NCBI GenBank assembly: GCA_964580055.1 | Contig: CAZOJI010000003.1 | Span: forward strand, 1 to 64,000 | Length of the DNA: 64,000 nt | Origin: JBDGYW01 sp964580055 | Lineage (GTDB): Bacteria; Gemmatimonadota; Gemmatimonadetes; Gemmatimonadales; GWC2-71-9 | Reading direction: 5' to 3' | Shown: positions 8,532 to 17,920 of the stretch, one piece after another | Position numbering within the stretch: the first letter of the stretch is position 1 | Layout: every line of letters starts with the position of its first letter | Made by a program: the position numbers and the translations under genes | The notes under the pieces: model-generated | Database searches by the model: none | What the model was told of the DNA's origin: nothing | What the model saw: the letters and a program-made list of their open reading frames with translations, nothing else

Positions 8532-11135
8532 GTGAAAACAGGAACGCGGGCTTCCATTGTCGGGTGGCTTGCCGCTGCTTTGGTCCTCTCCTCACCGGGC
8601 AGAATGACCGCTCAGTCAGGGCTCTCGGTACCCAAGTTTGATATCGCAGCGTCTCCTCTCACGCTCACCAATGACGTCAGACCCGGGCAATACCTTGGAA
8701 TCCCCGGTCGAATGGCGGCCTGGCTGGGCATGGAGACGGGTGAGGCCGAGGTCTGGGTCCATCCTCTCAAGCTGGCGAACGACTTCGAGTTAGCGTTTCT
8801 CATACCGGACTACGTAGAACCGATTTTAGGCGCGGACGTGGCCCGTACGGTGGAAGTGCGTCCAGAACTGACAACGATCACTTACAGTCACGCGACCTTC
8901 ACCGTGCACCAGCACATTCTAGCTCCGCTGTCGGCCCCGGGATTGCTCGTGTTGCTGGACGTCCAGACGTTCAGGCCGCTTGAGATTCAGGTCAGTTTCA
9001 ACACCGTTTTCCAATACGCCTGGCCCGGAGCATTCGGCGGTCAGTACGCGTTCTGGAACCAAACGGAGAAAGCCTTCGTTCTCTCTGAAAGCCTCCGGGA
9101 GCGCAATGCGATGATCGGTTCTCCTTGGGCCGCAACCGCATCTGCTCACCCGGCACACGCTCTGCCTGACGCTCCCAACACTTTCGTGCTGCCGGTGGAC
9201 TCTGCGCGTGCCGAATCGGAGTTTTTGCCGATCGCAATCGCCGCAGCAATAGCTCCCCGAGACTCGGTGGCGACTATCTATCGTAAACTGATCACCACCG
9301 CGGAGGATCTTTACAGAGAGAAGTTGGCCCACATAACGGAGTTGCTTGCCGGCACCACCTCCATTGATACTCCAGACGACGAGCTCGATCTGGCGTTCGC
9401 CTGGTCGAAGATCAACCTGGATGAAGCTCTGGTGTGCAACCCCGATCTCGGATGCGGCTTAGTAGCCGGGTGGGGACCGTCAGGCCCGGGCACTCGACCC
9501 GGCTTCGGATGGTTTTTCGGAGGGGACGCGGCCATCAACTCTTTTGCGATGGATGCAGTCGGCATGTGGACTCACGTTGCGCAGGGGCTCAAATTCCTCG
9601 CGCACTATCAGAGGGCTGACGGCAAGATCCCCCATGAGATTTCTCAAGCCGCTGGACGGATCCCGTGGTTCGACGATTTCCCCTACGCGTATTACCACGC
9701 CGACACGACGCCCTATTGGATCGTGGCATTGTGGCGCTATTGGCGCGCCTCTGGTGACGACCAACTCCTGTCGCAACTGTGGCCGTCGCTGATGGCCGCC
9801 TACGGCTGGTGCCGGACCCGCGATTCCGACGGTGACGGGATCATAGAGAACGGGCCGGAGAACCTCGGTGCGATCGAGGTCGGGCAGCTTGGTGAGGGCA
9901 TGCACCAGGACATCTATCTGGCCGCCGTATGGATCGAGGCGCTGGAGGCCATGACGGAACTTGCCGCAACCATGGGTGAAACAGGCATATCTGAGGAAGC
10001 GGACCGACTGTACGAGAAAGCCAGTGCCAGGCTCAACTCTGCCTATTGGCGAAGTGGCGACGGCCATCATGCTTTCGGAATTCTCCAGTCTGGTGAAACC
10101 AACGACAATTTGACCGTTTGGCCGGCGACCGCAGCCTCGTTTGGGTTGCTGGACGCCGAAACCGCCGAGAGTACCTTGACGAAACTGGCAGCGGATTCGA
10201 TAAGCGCCGATTGGGGAGCGAGGATGCTCTCCACCGGCAGTGAGTTCTACGATCCAATGCACTACAACAATGGAGCCGTGTGGCCGTTCGTAACGGGATT
10301 CGTGGCTTGGGCCCAATACAATTACAGAAGACCCTGGGCCGGGTATCCACTCGTCGATGCGCTGAAGCAGATGACTTTCGATTGGGCCAGGGGACGGCAT
10401 CCCGAGTTGCTGTCGGGTGGCTACTACAGACCGCTCGACACGGCAGTCCCGCAACAGTTCTTCGCAACCTCGATGCTCGTATCCCCGACGCTTGCGGGAA
10501 TGTTCGGTTGGGAGCCCGACGCACCGCGCCGGCGGGCGAGGCTGTCACCGCAGCTTCCATCCAACTGGTCACGTTCGTCGCTGCGCAATCTCCTCGTGGG
10601 CGACGCTAACATCGATATGGAACTGATTCGCTCGGACGGCTCGCTCGAGGCACGTGTATCGCACGAAGGACCTCCCGTGGAATTGGAGCTGACTCTTTCT
10701 CTTCCCGCAGGGGCAGCCGGGGTTCAAAGGCAGGCCCCCCCCGCGAACAAAAGGGAAGGAATCGAAATCACCCGGGACCCTCGCGAGGTCCGAGTGGCCA
10801 CATTGCTGTCGCTGTCCGATGAAACGCAAACTGTCCGGCTGCATTGGAATGGCGGCCTCACCGTGGTCCCTCCCACCGTGCGCTTGACGCCCGGCCAAAC
10901 CAGCCAAAGCATTCGCGTACTCGACTTCACACCTACGCAAGATGGATGGCTCATTACACTCGAAGGCGAAGCCGGCCGCGAATACAACGTCGACCTCATC
11001 GGTGAGCCGGCTCGGATAGTGGAGGGCACCGCTCGTATGGCTTCGGACGGGAACAATCACACGCTCCGTGTCTCTTTCGCGCCTGGAGACGGGAGATACG
11101 CGCAGACCATCCACCTCCACCGCACTATGCGCTGA
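8532..11135 (+). CDS. Secreted (alpha/alpha)6 glycoside hydrolase, debranching-enzyme/GH63-like
   Basis: This 867-residue exported enzyme has a signal peptide at about 1-28 with a hydrophobic core and a cleavage-like TAQSG. An N-terminal beta-sandwich region (about 30-260) is followed by an (alpha/alpha)6 catalytic barrel at about 285-660. The barrel carries GWFFGGDAA near 327, DSDGDGIIENG near 435 and QLGEGMHQDIYLAAVW near 452, the arrangement seen in glycogen-debranching C-terminal domains and mannosylglycerate-hydrolase-like enzymes. A C-terminal beta-sandwich follows at about 690-867. It starts at a GTG 41 bp after selD, while a second hydrolase of the same broad fold starts 6 bp downstream. 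Likely role: release of sugars from a glycan or glycoside outside the inner membrane. The exact bond is unknown. Confidence 0.82.
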   Translation: MKTGTRASIVGWLAAALVLSSPGRMTAQSGLSVPKFDIAASPLTLTNDVRPGQYLGIPGRMAAWLGMETGEAEVWVHPLKLANDFELAFLIPDYVEPILGADVARTVEVRPELTTITYSHATFTVHQHILAPLSAPGLLVLLDVQTFRPLEIQVSFNTVFQYAWPGAFGGQYAFWNQTEKAFVLSESLRERNAMIGSPWAATASAHPAHALPDAPNTFVLPVDSARAESEFLPIAIAAAIAPRDSVATIYRKLITTAEDLYREKLAHITELLAGTTSIDTPDDELDLAFAWSKINLDEALVCNPDLGCGLVAGWGPSGPGTRPGFGWFFGGDAAINSFAMDAVGMWTHVAQGLKFLAHYQRADGKIPHEISQAAGRIPWFDDFPYAYYHADTTPYWIVALWRYWRASGDDQLLSQLWPSLMAAYGWCRTRDSDGDGIIENGPENLGAIEVGQLGEGMHQDIYLAAVWIEALEAMTELAATMGETGISEEADRLYEKASARLNSAYWRSGDGHHAFGILQSGETNDNLTVWPATAASFGLLDAETAESTLTKLAADSISADWGARMLSTGSEFYDPMHYNNGAVWPFVTGFVAWAQYNYRRPWAGYPLVDALKQMTFDWARGRHPELLSGGYYRPLDTAVPQQFFATSMLVSPTLAGMFGWEPDAPRRRARLSPQLPSNWSRSSLRNLLVGDANIDMELIRSDGSLEARVSHEGPPVELELTLSLPAGAAGVQRQAPPANKREGIEITRDPREVRVATLLSLSDETQTVRLHWNGGLTVVPPTVRLTPGQTSQSIRVLDFTPTQDGWLITLEGEAGREYNVDLIGEPARIVEGTARMASDGNNHTLRVSFAPGDGRYAQTIHLHRTMR

Positions 11136-11141
11136 GCCACA

Positions 11142-13433
11142 ATGCTCGTCGGTGCATTCGATCCATCCGCGTGGACGGGTCTGGTATTCGCCCCAGTGCG
11201 CGGGAACGGCTTTGCCCTTCAGTTTGCCGTCGATACCGAGAAGAGACGATTCGAAGGGCACGACTTCCTGGACATTGTGCACGAGGTTGGTCCCTGCGCA
11301 CCCGATGGCAGCTACGCCAGGATGGCGTTCGATCACAGGCGTGGAATCTCAGCCGAGACGGAATCCCTGCAAGGTGACTGCGAAGCCGGCCACGCGAGCA
11401 TGACTGTCGAATGGTCGAAGTCGAGCGACGACACATGCGTCGGAAGAGTGCGGGCGGCTGAGTCATTTGGACTCGAGTGTCGAGCCTACTACCCGTGGGA
11501 CTGGAATGGATCGTGGACCTTTCGGAAACCTGAAGGATGCAAATCGCTCACAAGAGTGTCACTCCTCGGCGAAACCACTCCAGCGGGGCAGGTTTTGAGC
11601 GTCTCGCTATTCCGATCATCAGAGGAAGGAGGGGTTGTGAGCAGCGCGGGTTCCACCGCCGATAACGATCAATGTCGCTTCCACTTCGGAATGTCACCGG
11701 GGGATGTGCTATGGTTTACTGCGGTCGCGGGCACCCGAGCCGGTTCGCTGGACACCGCTGACGGCGACACCTTCGATCCTGACGAGATCGATCGGCTACT
11801 CGCACGGGCAGAAGCTCGTTACGCTGCTGAACGTGTGACAGTGAACGGATATTGGGACGGACTGGCCGCCTCCATAACCAACAATTTGCATTGGATGACG
11901 GCTCTCAAGCCCGAATGCGGCACCCGCTACACTCCGGCCGGACGTAAGTGGATCTTCCCGCGGCACGGCGGCGGCAGAGACCATTGGACGGTGTTCTGTT
12001 GGGACGCATTCTTCAACGCTCTCGAACTGGGGCTGGAAAGCCCGGAACTCGCGCGCGAAACGCTCCACGGCGTTTTGGACTCCCAGTACGAAAACGGCAA
12101 CATTCCTAACTGGCGCGGCCGCTTCGCCGGCACCCCTGACCGGTCTCAACCACCAATTGGCAGCTTCGTCACGCTCAAGCTTTTTTCCCGTACAGGAGAC
12201 AGGCAGATGCTCGAGAGAGCGTTTCCAATTCTGGATCGCTGGTCCGCCTGGTGGCGAGAGTCGAAGCGTGATGGACTGCGACGCGACGGAAACGGCAACG
12301 GTTTGTTCGAGTGGGGCTGCGATTTGGATCTCCTGCAGGATTCGCCGGCTCATTGGGAGAACGAGGCGAGCTATCACCAGCTAGCCGCATGGGAGTCCGG
12401 TCAAGACGACCTACCGAACTGGGACGACGCGTCCTGGATGTCGGACTCAGAGACCTACGACCTGGAGTCCGTCGACCTGAACTCGCTGATCGCCCTGGAT
12501 TTCGAGTGCTTGCGAGAAATTGCCGCTATCTTGGGCTACCGTGCTGAAGCAGAACGATACGGAAGACTTTACGAAGAGATTTCCAGCAGGATCAACGAGC
12601 TGTTGTGGGACGAAAACAGTGGGATGTACGTGGACCGTTTCTGGAATGGGCGGTCTTCTTCGCGCCTTGCGGCATCGAACTTCTATCCATTGGTTGCCGG
12701 CGTCGCGCCACAGGAGCGCGCTGAGCGAATACTAAGCACTCTTCTCGACGAGAAGAAGTTCTGGGGTGAGTATGTGTTGCCGACGATATCCCGGGACGAC
12801 CCTGTTTTCGGCGATCAACAATACTGGCGCGGCACAATCTGGCCTCCCACGAACTATCTGGTCTACCAGGGTCTGAAGCGATATCATTTCGACGAGGTGG
12901 CCGCATTACTGGCGCGGCGGAGTGTTGACCTATTCTTGGGAAGTTGGCAGCGTTTCCAACTGTGCCGCGAGAACTATGATAGCCGCACCGGAGCTGGAGG
13001 TGGACAAAAGTACCAGAGCTGGGGACCGCTGTTCGCCCTGATGGGAATCGAGGAGTTCATCGACGTCACTCCATGGGAGGGCCTGCGGATTGGGACCCTG
13101 TTCCCGCCGGACGCGAGCGAACTCAGTGCGATTCGCGTACGGGATCACCTGTGGAAAGTAAAGCTATCGGATGGAGGAATCCACGTTTCCGTGGACGGTA
13201 ACCGATCGATCGAATCCAGCAGCCCGATTGTACTTCGTGAAGTCGAGTTGGAGGCAGGCAGTATCAGAGGGAAGATCACTGCCTCTAAGGCCACTGACGT
13301 CACGATATCGTTCGAAACGGACGAAATTGTTGTAACGGTGGATGGTGTCAGCAATTCTACAACCGCCAGAACCGTGCATATTCCTGCAGGGGAGCACACG
13401 TTGTCCATCGCACCTCTGTCCGATCTGACATAG
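11142..13433 (+). CDS. Cytoplasmic GH63/trehalase-like glycoside hydrolase
   Basis: This 763-residue protein has no signal peptide, so it probably acts inside the cell on imported oligosaccharides. The catalytic (alpha/alpha)6 barrel spans about 240-640. It contains HWTVFCWDAFFNALELG near 279, ESGQDDLPNWDD near 418 (matching the SGxDxSPxxD-type general-acid motif of GH63 and trehalase relatives), QYWRGTIWPPTNYLVYQGL near 559, and CRENYDSRTGAG near 607 with the likely catalytic base Glu. A small C-terminal beta domain closes the protein. Spacing from the secreted hydrolase is 6 bp. A debranching or mannosylglycerate-hydrolase-like activity is possible. Family clan is well supported; substrate is not. 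Confidence 0.82.
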   Translation: MLVGAFDPSAWTGLVFAPVRGNGFALQFAVDTEKRRFEGHDFLDIVHEVGPCAPDGSYARMAFDHRRGISAETESLQGDCEAGHASMTVEWSKSSDDTCVGRVRAAESFGLECRAYYPWDWNGSWTFRKPEGCKSLTRVSLLGETTPAGQVLSVSLFRSSEEGGVVSSAGSTADNDQCRFHFGMSPGDVLWFTAVAGTRAGSLDTADGDTFDPDEIDRLLARAEARYAAERVTVNGYWDGLAASITNNLHWMTALKPECGTRYTPAGRKWIFPRHGGGRDHWTVFCWDAFFNALELGLESPELARETLHGVLDSQYENGNIPNWRGRFAGTPDRSQPPIGSFVTLKLFSRTGDRQMLERAFPILDRWSAWWRESKRDGLRRDGNGNGLFEWGCDLDLLQDSPAHWENEASYHQLAAWESGQDDLPNWDDASWMSDSETYDLESVDLNSLIALDFECLREIAAILGYRAEAERYGRLYEEISSRINELLWDENSGMYVDRFWNGRSSSRLAASNFYPLVAGVAPQERAERILSTLLDEKKFWGEYVLPTISRDDPVFGDQQYWRGTIWPPTNYLVYQGLKRYHFDEVAALLARRSVDLFLGSWQRFQLCRENYDSRTGAGGGQKYQSWGPLFALMGIEEFIDVTPWEGLRIGTLFPPDASELSAIRVRDHLWKVKLSDGGIHVSVDGNRSIESSSPIVLREVELEAGSIRGKITASKATDVTISFETDEIVVTVDGVSNSTTARTVHIPAGEHTLSIAPLSDLT

Positions 13434-13469
13434 ATCACACTCGTTGCGTAGACCGCAGAAACGGAGCTG

Positions 13470-13754
13470 ATGCAGATGCCGGTGAGGAACCTTCAGGAAA
13501 ATGCCGTAGCCAGGAAGTATGAGGAGTTGAAGGGCACCATGCCCGAGTTCTGTGGGTGTGACATGTGCCGCGACGACGTCCTCGTTTACGCTTTGAACCG
13601 TTTACTGCCGCGTTACGTTGCCCAACCCGCCGGTGAAGTCATCACCAATGTCTCGCTGGAATCGGACCAACCGAAGGCAGACATATCGGTGGTGATTATG
13701 GAGGGGATGCGCCGAGTGCATTCAGAACCCCGCCCCGGGCATCCCCCGAAATGA
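13470..13754 (+). CDS. ComFB-like late competence protein
   Basis: This 94-residue protein has the ComFB layout: LQENAVARKYEEL, then a Cys-rich FCGCDMCRDDVLVYALNRLLPRYV. The CDMCxxDVxxYALNxLxPxYV pattern is the family signature and probably holds a metal. ComFB is encoded in the comF operon of Bacillus. In cyanobacteria related proteins bind cyclic di-nucleotides and affect natural transformation, but in most bacteria the role is unknown. No other competence gene is adjacent. It starts at the ATG at 13470 after a CGGAG element; the ATG at 13476 is a possible alternative. Confidence 0.82.
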   Translation: MQMPVRNLQENAVARKYEELKGTMPEFCGCDMCRDDVLVYALNRLLPRYVAQPAGEVITNVSLESDQPKADISVVIMEGMRRVHSEPRPGHPPK

Positions 13755-13758
13755 GCAA

Positions 13759-13785
13759 CGGCCCCGGTGTCCCGCCCCGGGGCCG
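13759..13785. terminator. GC-rich hairpin between convergent genes
   Basis: Nine perfectly paired bases (CGGCCCCGG with CCGGGGCCG) enclose a 9-nt loop. The hairpin begins 5 bp after the comFB-like gene and lies between two convergent genes. No T-run follows on either side, so it could be a weak bidirectional terminator or only an mRNA 3' stabiliser. Confidence 0.5.
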
Positions 13786-13811
13786 CCAACTCACTACTAC
13801 CCACTCACAAC

Positions 13812-15464
13812 TCACCTCCCACCCATCATCGCGTCCCTGATTGCCTTGAACTCGGTGCCCTCGTTCCAGTTGGGGAAGGTCGACTCATTCGCCAGCCGAT
13901 ACGCTACTCTAAAATAGAGGCGAATGTCGTCGATGGCACCCGCAAGGTCCCAATTGGGATCGTACTCATCCGATGGTTGGTGGTAATGATTTGCGCTGTA
14001 GTCGTCGAGCTGCTGCTGAGTCCACTCCGGACCGTGCTCGATATGGTCTATTCCCGCGTCAGCATATAGGGCTGGAACTCCCACCTTGGCGAAGCTGAAG
14101 TGGTCCGAACGGTAGTATGAACCGGCTTCCGGACGAGATTCGGGATTCACCACACGATCCTGAAAGGCCGCAGCCTCGATGAAATAGCCGTCCAGCTCGG
14201 AGTTGCCGTACCCAACAATGGCTATGTCGCGCATCGGACCGAGGATGTTAAGCGCGTCCATGTTTATCGCCGCCACCGTTCTTTCGAGTGGGAACACGGG
14301 GTTGGCGGCATAGTAAGCTGAGCCGAGCAACCCCTGTTCCTCGGCTGTGACGGCCATCAATACGATCGAGCGTGACTGCGGTTCTTCAAGACTCAGAAAG
14401 GCTTCGGCAATCTCGATGAGCGCCGCAGTGCCGGTTGCGTTATCCATGGCTCCATTGAAGATCTGATCGCCTTCGAGGTTGGGATTGCGTCCGAAGTGGT
14501 CCCAATGCGCGGTGAAGAAGACGTACTCGTCTGCCCGATCGCTACCGGGCACCAGGGCGAGGACATTGTTTGAAACCGACCTCTCGACAGTGTTGCGCAG
14601 CGACACCGACGCGTTCATGCCCATCGAAACCGCGTCGAAGCCGGGCTGTGTAGCTGCCGTCTTCAGCGAATCGTAGTTGAGACCCGCTCGCTCAAACAGC
14701 GACTGCGCGGTCTCCACATGCAACCAGCCTTCTACCGCGAGGCGAGACATGTTGTTGTTTTCATCAACCAATGCGAACTGAGGCCCTGTCCAGCTATTTC
14801 GGACCGTTTCCCATGGATACGATGCGGGCTCGGCTTCATGTATCACTAACGCACCTGCCGCGCCTTGTCTGGCGGCTTCTTCGAACTTGTAGGTCCACCG
14901 CCCATAGTAGGTCATCGCATTTCCGTTGAACAATGCCGTGTCCTTCGTCGCGAATCCCGGGTCGTTGACGAGAATGACCGCGGTCTTGCCGGTGACGTCT
15001 ACTCCTTCGTAGTCGTTCCAGTCGTTCTCAGGAGCGACGATGCCGTATCCAACAAAGACCAATTCCGAATTGGCGATTTGCTCCCTATCGACCACCCGCT
15101 TGGTCCAGGCCACGAATTCGTCCCCGTAACGGAATCGTGTGGTTGGACCTCGGCCGCGTATTTGAAGCGCCCCGCTGGGATCTGCAGTTATCGATACCAG
15201 GGGTACTTGCTGGAAGTAGCTGTCACCGTTACCTGGCATTGCGCCCACTTCTTCAAAACGTGCGCGCAGATAATTGATCGTGCTGTCCTCGCTGGCCGAC
15301 GCGGGGGCTCTCCCTTCGAAGGCATCGGACGATAGCACCTGTACGTCGGCAGAGAGATCTTCGGCACTGATCGTGTCAAGTGCGGCATCGAGCCGAGGAT
15401 CACCACTGCAGCTCAGGAGCGTACCCGCCAAACCCGCAACTCCCACTACTCGAGCTAGAATCAT
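13812..15464 (-). CDS. M28 family metallopeptidase, lipoprotein
   Basis: This is an exported zinc aminopeptidase-like enzyme of 550 residues. The N-terminus has a lipobox (TLLSC), so it is probably membrane-anchored. A protease-associated (PA) domain is inserted at about 130-260. The catalytic M28 domain follows, with the di-zinc ligands visible in order: HWDHFG, DNATG, the EE pair of TAEEQG, NMD, and the final His in HYHQPSDEYD. It starts at an ATG preceded by GGGAGAG. The neighbour upstream is another M28 peptidase of a different subgroup, so the pair probably serves peptide scavenging. Confidence 0.92.
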   Translation of the reverse strand: MILARVVGVAGLAGTLLSCSGDPRLDAALDTISAEDLSADVQVLSSDAFEGRAPASASEDSTINYLRARFEEVGAMPGNGDSYFQQVPLVSITADPSGALQIRGRGPTTRFRYGDEFVAWTKRVVDREQIANSELVFVGYGIVAPENDWNDYEGVDVTGKTAVILVNDPGFATKDTALFNGNAMTYYGRWTYKFEEAARQGAAGALVIHEAEPASYPWETVRNSWTGPQFALVDENNNMSRLAVEGWLHVETAQSLFERAGLNYDSLKTAATQPGFDAVSMGMNASVSLRNTVERSVSNNVLALVPGSDRADEYVFFTAHWDHFGRNPNLEGDQIFNGAMDNATGTAALIEIAEAFLSLEEPQSRSIVLMAVTAEEQGLLGSAYYAANPVFPLERTVAAINMDALNILGPMRDIAIVGYGNSELDGYFIEAAAFQDRVVNPESRPEAGSYYRSDHFSFAKVGVPALYADAGIDHIEHGPEWTQQQLDDYSANHYHQPSDEYDPNWDLAGAIDDIRLYFRVAYRLANESTFPNWNEGTEFKAIRDAMMGGR

Positions 15465-15602
15465 TTTCTCTCCCCTCGTGTAACGTTATGATCGCTGCAG
15501 CATATTCTGGTGTATAGGGAAACACCGTGAACGCCGTTCACTGTCAGCCATTGGAGGTCCAGGGCATCTCTTCGGCACCTCAGTACTCGCGGTAAAAACC
15601 GT

Positions 15603-17777
15603 TCACGGAAGTGCCCGAAGATCCGCAGCCGCTTCGCGGATTCTTCCAGACATGCTGGCGAGCGCTCTCGCAACCGTGAGTGCATACATTCTGGCCTCCG
15701 CGATGTCTCCCTGCTCCAATGCTTCTCGAACAGCCGGCATGGTTTTCACCCCATAACCAGTATAGAAGCCGGGAGCATATATCATGTGGCGGAACCAGGG
15801 ACGCTCGGGTAGGCCCTCTTCTAAACCGAGATCCCGCTCAGTGAGATATATCATCCGGTTGATGGATCTCAGTGCTTCGCGTTCCCTCTCTAGCACGCCG
15901 GAGCCGAGCGCGGTTGCGGCTAGGAATGCCGCATCAAATTCAGCACCTGCCTGTGCCAAATCGCTCACGGCCGCTCGTAGCACCGTCAGATCCGGAGCTT
16001 CAACACCACACATATCCCCAGCGATCTCCGTGATTTCCGCCACGTAGTCTGCGTATGTGAGGGCAGCGTCGGTGAAGCTGAACGGCAGGATTGGTGCGTC
16101 TGCCATGCGAAGCATCGCGACCGACATTGCGCCGCTCAGCATCTTGCCGTAAGCGAAAGTGGGATCGTGGAAACGCATGAAGAAGTCATAGCTATCATAG
16201 ATCGAGTGATACACTCCCGTCCTTTGGGCTCCGCCAACCCCTATGTTGGCCGACGCGATGTTGAGATGGTCGACGAATACCGTGTAATCGGATCCCGAAC
16301 CCAAGGCGCCCAAACGGAATTCACGCTCCTTCGCCCGAAGAGAGTCTGCCCGCGAGCGAGATCGTTGAAGGTCACGTTCTGCAATCGCCTCCAACGCACC
16401 CTTACCGGTCTCCGGATCTCGGGTGTCGCGAGCGATCTCGCGAAAGAAGGTTTCCAGCGTATGCGATCCCGACACGCTCAACCACCCTCGGCTGTAGCTA
16501 TCAGTATTGAAGTACGCCACGCCTTTGTCGCGGAGTTCTTCCGCATGGTCTTCACCCCATTCGGTGGATCCGAAGAGTCCCCACTCCTCGGCATCCCAAA
16601 GAGCGAAGATCATCGTGCGTTTTGGACTCCACCCGGTCTTCAAGAGTTCGGAGAACGAACGAACCGACTCCATCACCGTCGCGGCACCGGAAAGTGGATC
16701 TTGCGCTCCATTCACCCATGCATCGTGATGGTTGCCGTGAATCAACCACTGGTCGGGGTAAACAGACCCGCGGATCTCAGCAATTACGTCGTATATGGGC
16801 CGCACTTGCCAATCAAACTCTAGTGCAACCCGTACGTTCGCCGGTCCTGGACCGAGATGATAGGTAGTGGGCAGCGCTCCCTTCCAGTCGTCATTGGGTG
16901 CCACGGGTCCGCCGAGAGCTTCTAGCAATGGCAATGCGTCGGCATGCGATATAGGGAGGACCGGTATGGACATGATTGTGGTCGTTTCTTCCCTGGACAG
17001 CCTCCTTGCGCCTTCTCTGCTTCCCCATCCGGGAGTCTGAGGGTCGCCGGGATGTTGCGGCATGTCCAACACACTACCGCGCTGTACCCCATGATCTGGG
17101 CGCATGGGTCCGGCCGGGTACGGATCTCCCACGTAGTATCCATCCTCCTCGGGATCCGAGTAGATGATGCACGCGATCGCTCCACGTTCAGCCGCCACCT
17201 TTGGTTTGATGCCCCGCCAACTGCGGCCGTATTTGGCTATTACGATCTTGCCGCTCACATCGACACCGAGTTCCTCGAGTGTCTCGTAGTCACGCGGAAG
17301 CCCGTAGTTCACGAACACGAGTTCGCCGGTGACATCGCCGTCAGCCGAAAAGGCGTTGAACGTTGGCAGCTGCCCGCGGTCCGCCGAGTCCTTGTCCTCG
17401 GGGAAGGCTTCCTCTGCTAGCCTCGCGACGTAGTGCTCGGGACTGAGCAACTCGAGATGACGTTCAACCGGCGTAGGCAGCAACACATGGAATTCCTCAA
17501 TCCGGGCATCGACTCCCCAGGATCGGTATTTCTCGAGCACGTATTCGGCCACGGCCCTCCCGCCGGGTGAACCAGCATGATGCGGATCTTCGCTCATGTT
17601 GCGTATGTATTCGTGAAGCAACGCTGTGTCAGGCGTGGCACGCAGTATCCGTTCGAGCCGTGCTTGTTCCTGAAGCGCGTCTTCAGGGAAGCCGCGTATG
17701 GGTGCAGTCTGCGCTGCGGCATTTGCGACCAGTGCAGCCCCACAAATGACCGTAAACAGCGTGCTTCGAAGCAGCAT
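15603..17777 (-). CDS. M28B peptidase, glutamate-carboxypeptidase-II/transferrin-receptor type
   Basis: This is a 724-residue secreted peptidase with a cleavable signal peptide ending near NAAAQT. The order of domains matches glutamate carboxypeptidase II: an N-terminal protease part, a PA insert around 140-290, the M28 core, and a TFR-like helical dimerisation domain at about 590-720. Zinc ligands are seen in GNHHDAW, DPLSG, DAEEWGLFG, NTDSY and YHSIYDSY. An AAGGAAG ribosome site supports the ATG start. It lies 138 bp upstream of the other M28 gene. Likely role: removal of C-terminal acidic residues or general peptide breakdown in the periplasm or outside. Confidence 0.92.
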   Translation of the reverse strand: MLLRSTLFTVICGAALVANAAAQTAPIRGFPEDALQEQARLERILRATPDTALLHEYIRNMSEDPHHAGSPGGRAVAEYVLEKYRSWGVDARIEEFHVLLPTPVERHLELLSPEHYVARLAEEAFPEDKDSADRGQLPTFNAFSADGDVTGELVFVNYGLPRDYETLEELGVDVSGKIVIAKYGRSWRGIKPKVAAERGAIACIIYSDPEEDGYYVGDPYPAGPMRPDHGVQRGSVLDMPQHPGDPQTPGWGSREGARRLSREETTTIMSIPVLPISHADALPLLEALGGPVAPNDDWKGALPTTYHLGPGPANVRVALEFDWQVRPIYDVIAEIRGSVYPDQWLIHGNHHDAWVNGAQDPLSGAATVMESVRSFSELLKTGWSPKRTMIFALWDAEEWGLFGSTEWGEDHAEELRDKGVAYFNTDSYSRGWLSVSGSHTLETFFREIARDTRDPETGKGALEAIAERDLQRSRSRADSLRAKEREFRLGALGSGSDYTVFVDHLNIASANIGVGGAQRTGVYHSIYDSYDFFMRFHDPTFAYGKMLSGAMSVAMLRMADAPILPFSFTDAALTYADYVAEITEIAGDMCGVEAPDLTVLRAAVSDLAQAGAEFDAAFLAATALGSGVLEREREALRSINRMIYLTERDLGLEEGLPERPWFRHMIYAPGFYTGYGVKTMPAVREALEQGDIAEARMYALTVARALASMSGRIREAAADLRALP

Positions 17778-17920
17778 TGATACTTCCTTTCATTCTCATA
17801 CGTGCCGGCCAGGAGTGGAGGATTCTATATGCTGTAACGCCCCGTCGAAAGGGCCAGGATCAACCCTTCACCTCATTATGCACGACAGAGCAGGGCTTTT
17901 TGAGCCATGGCTACACGGGG

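Noticed and set aside
9480..10454. Long minus-strand frame (324 codons) inside the secreted hydrolase gene
   Set aside because: It is the antisense shadow of a clearly coding gene with conserved motifs; its own translation shows no family features.
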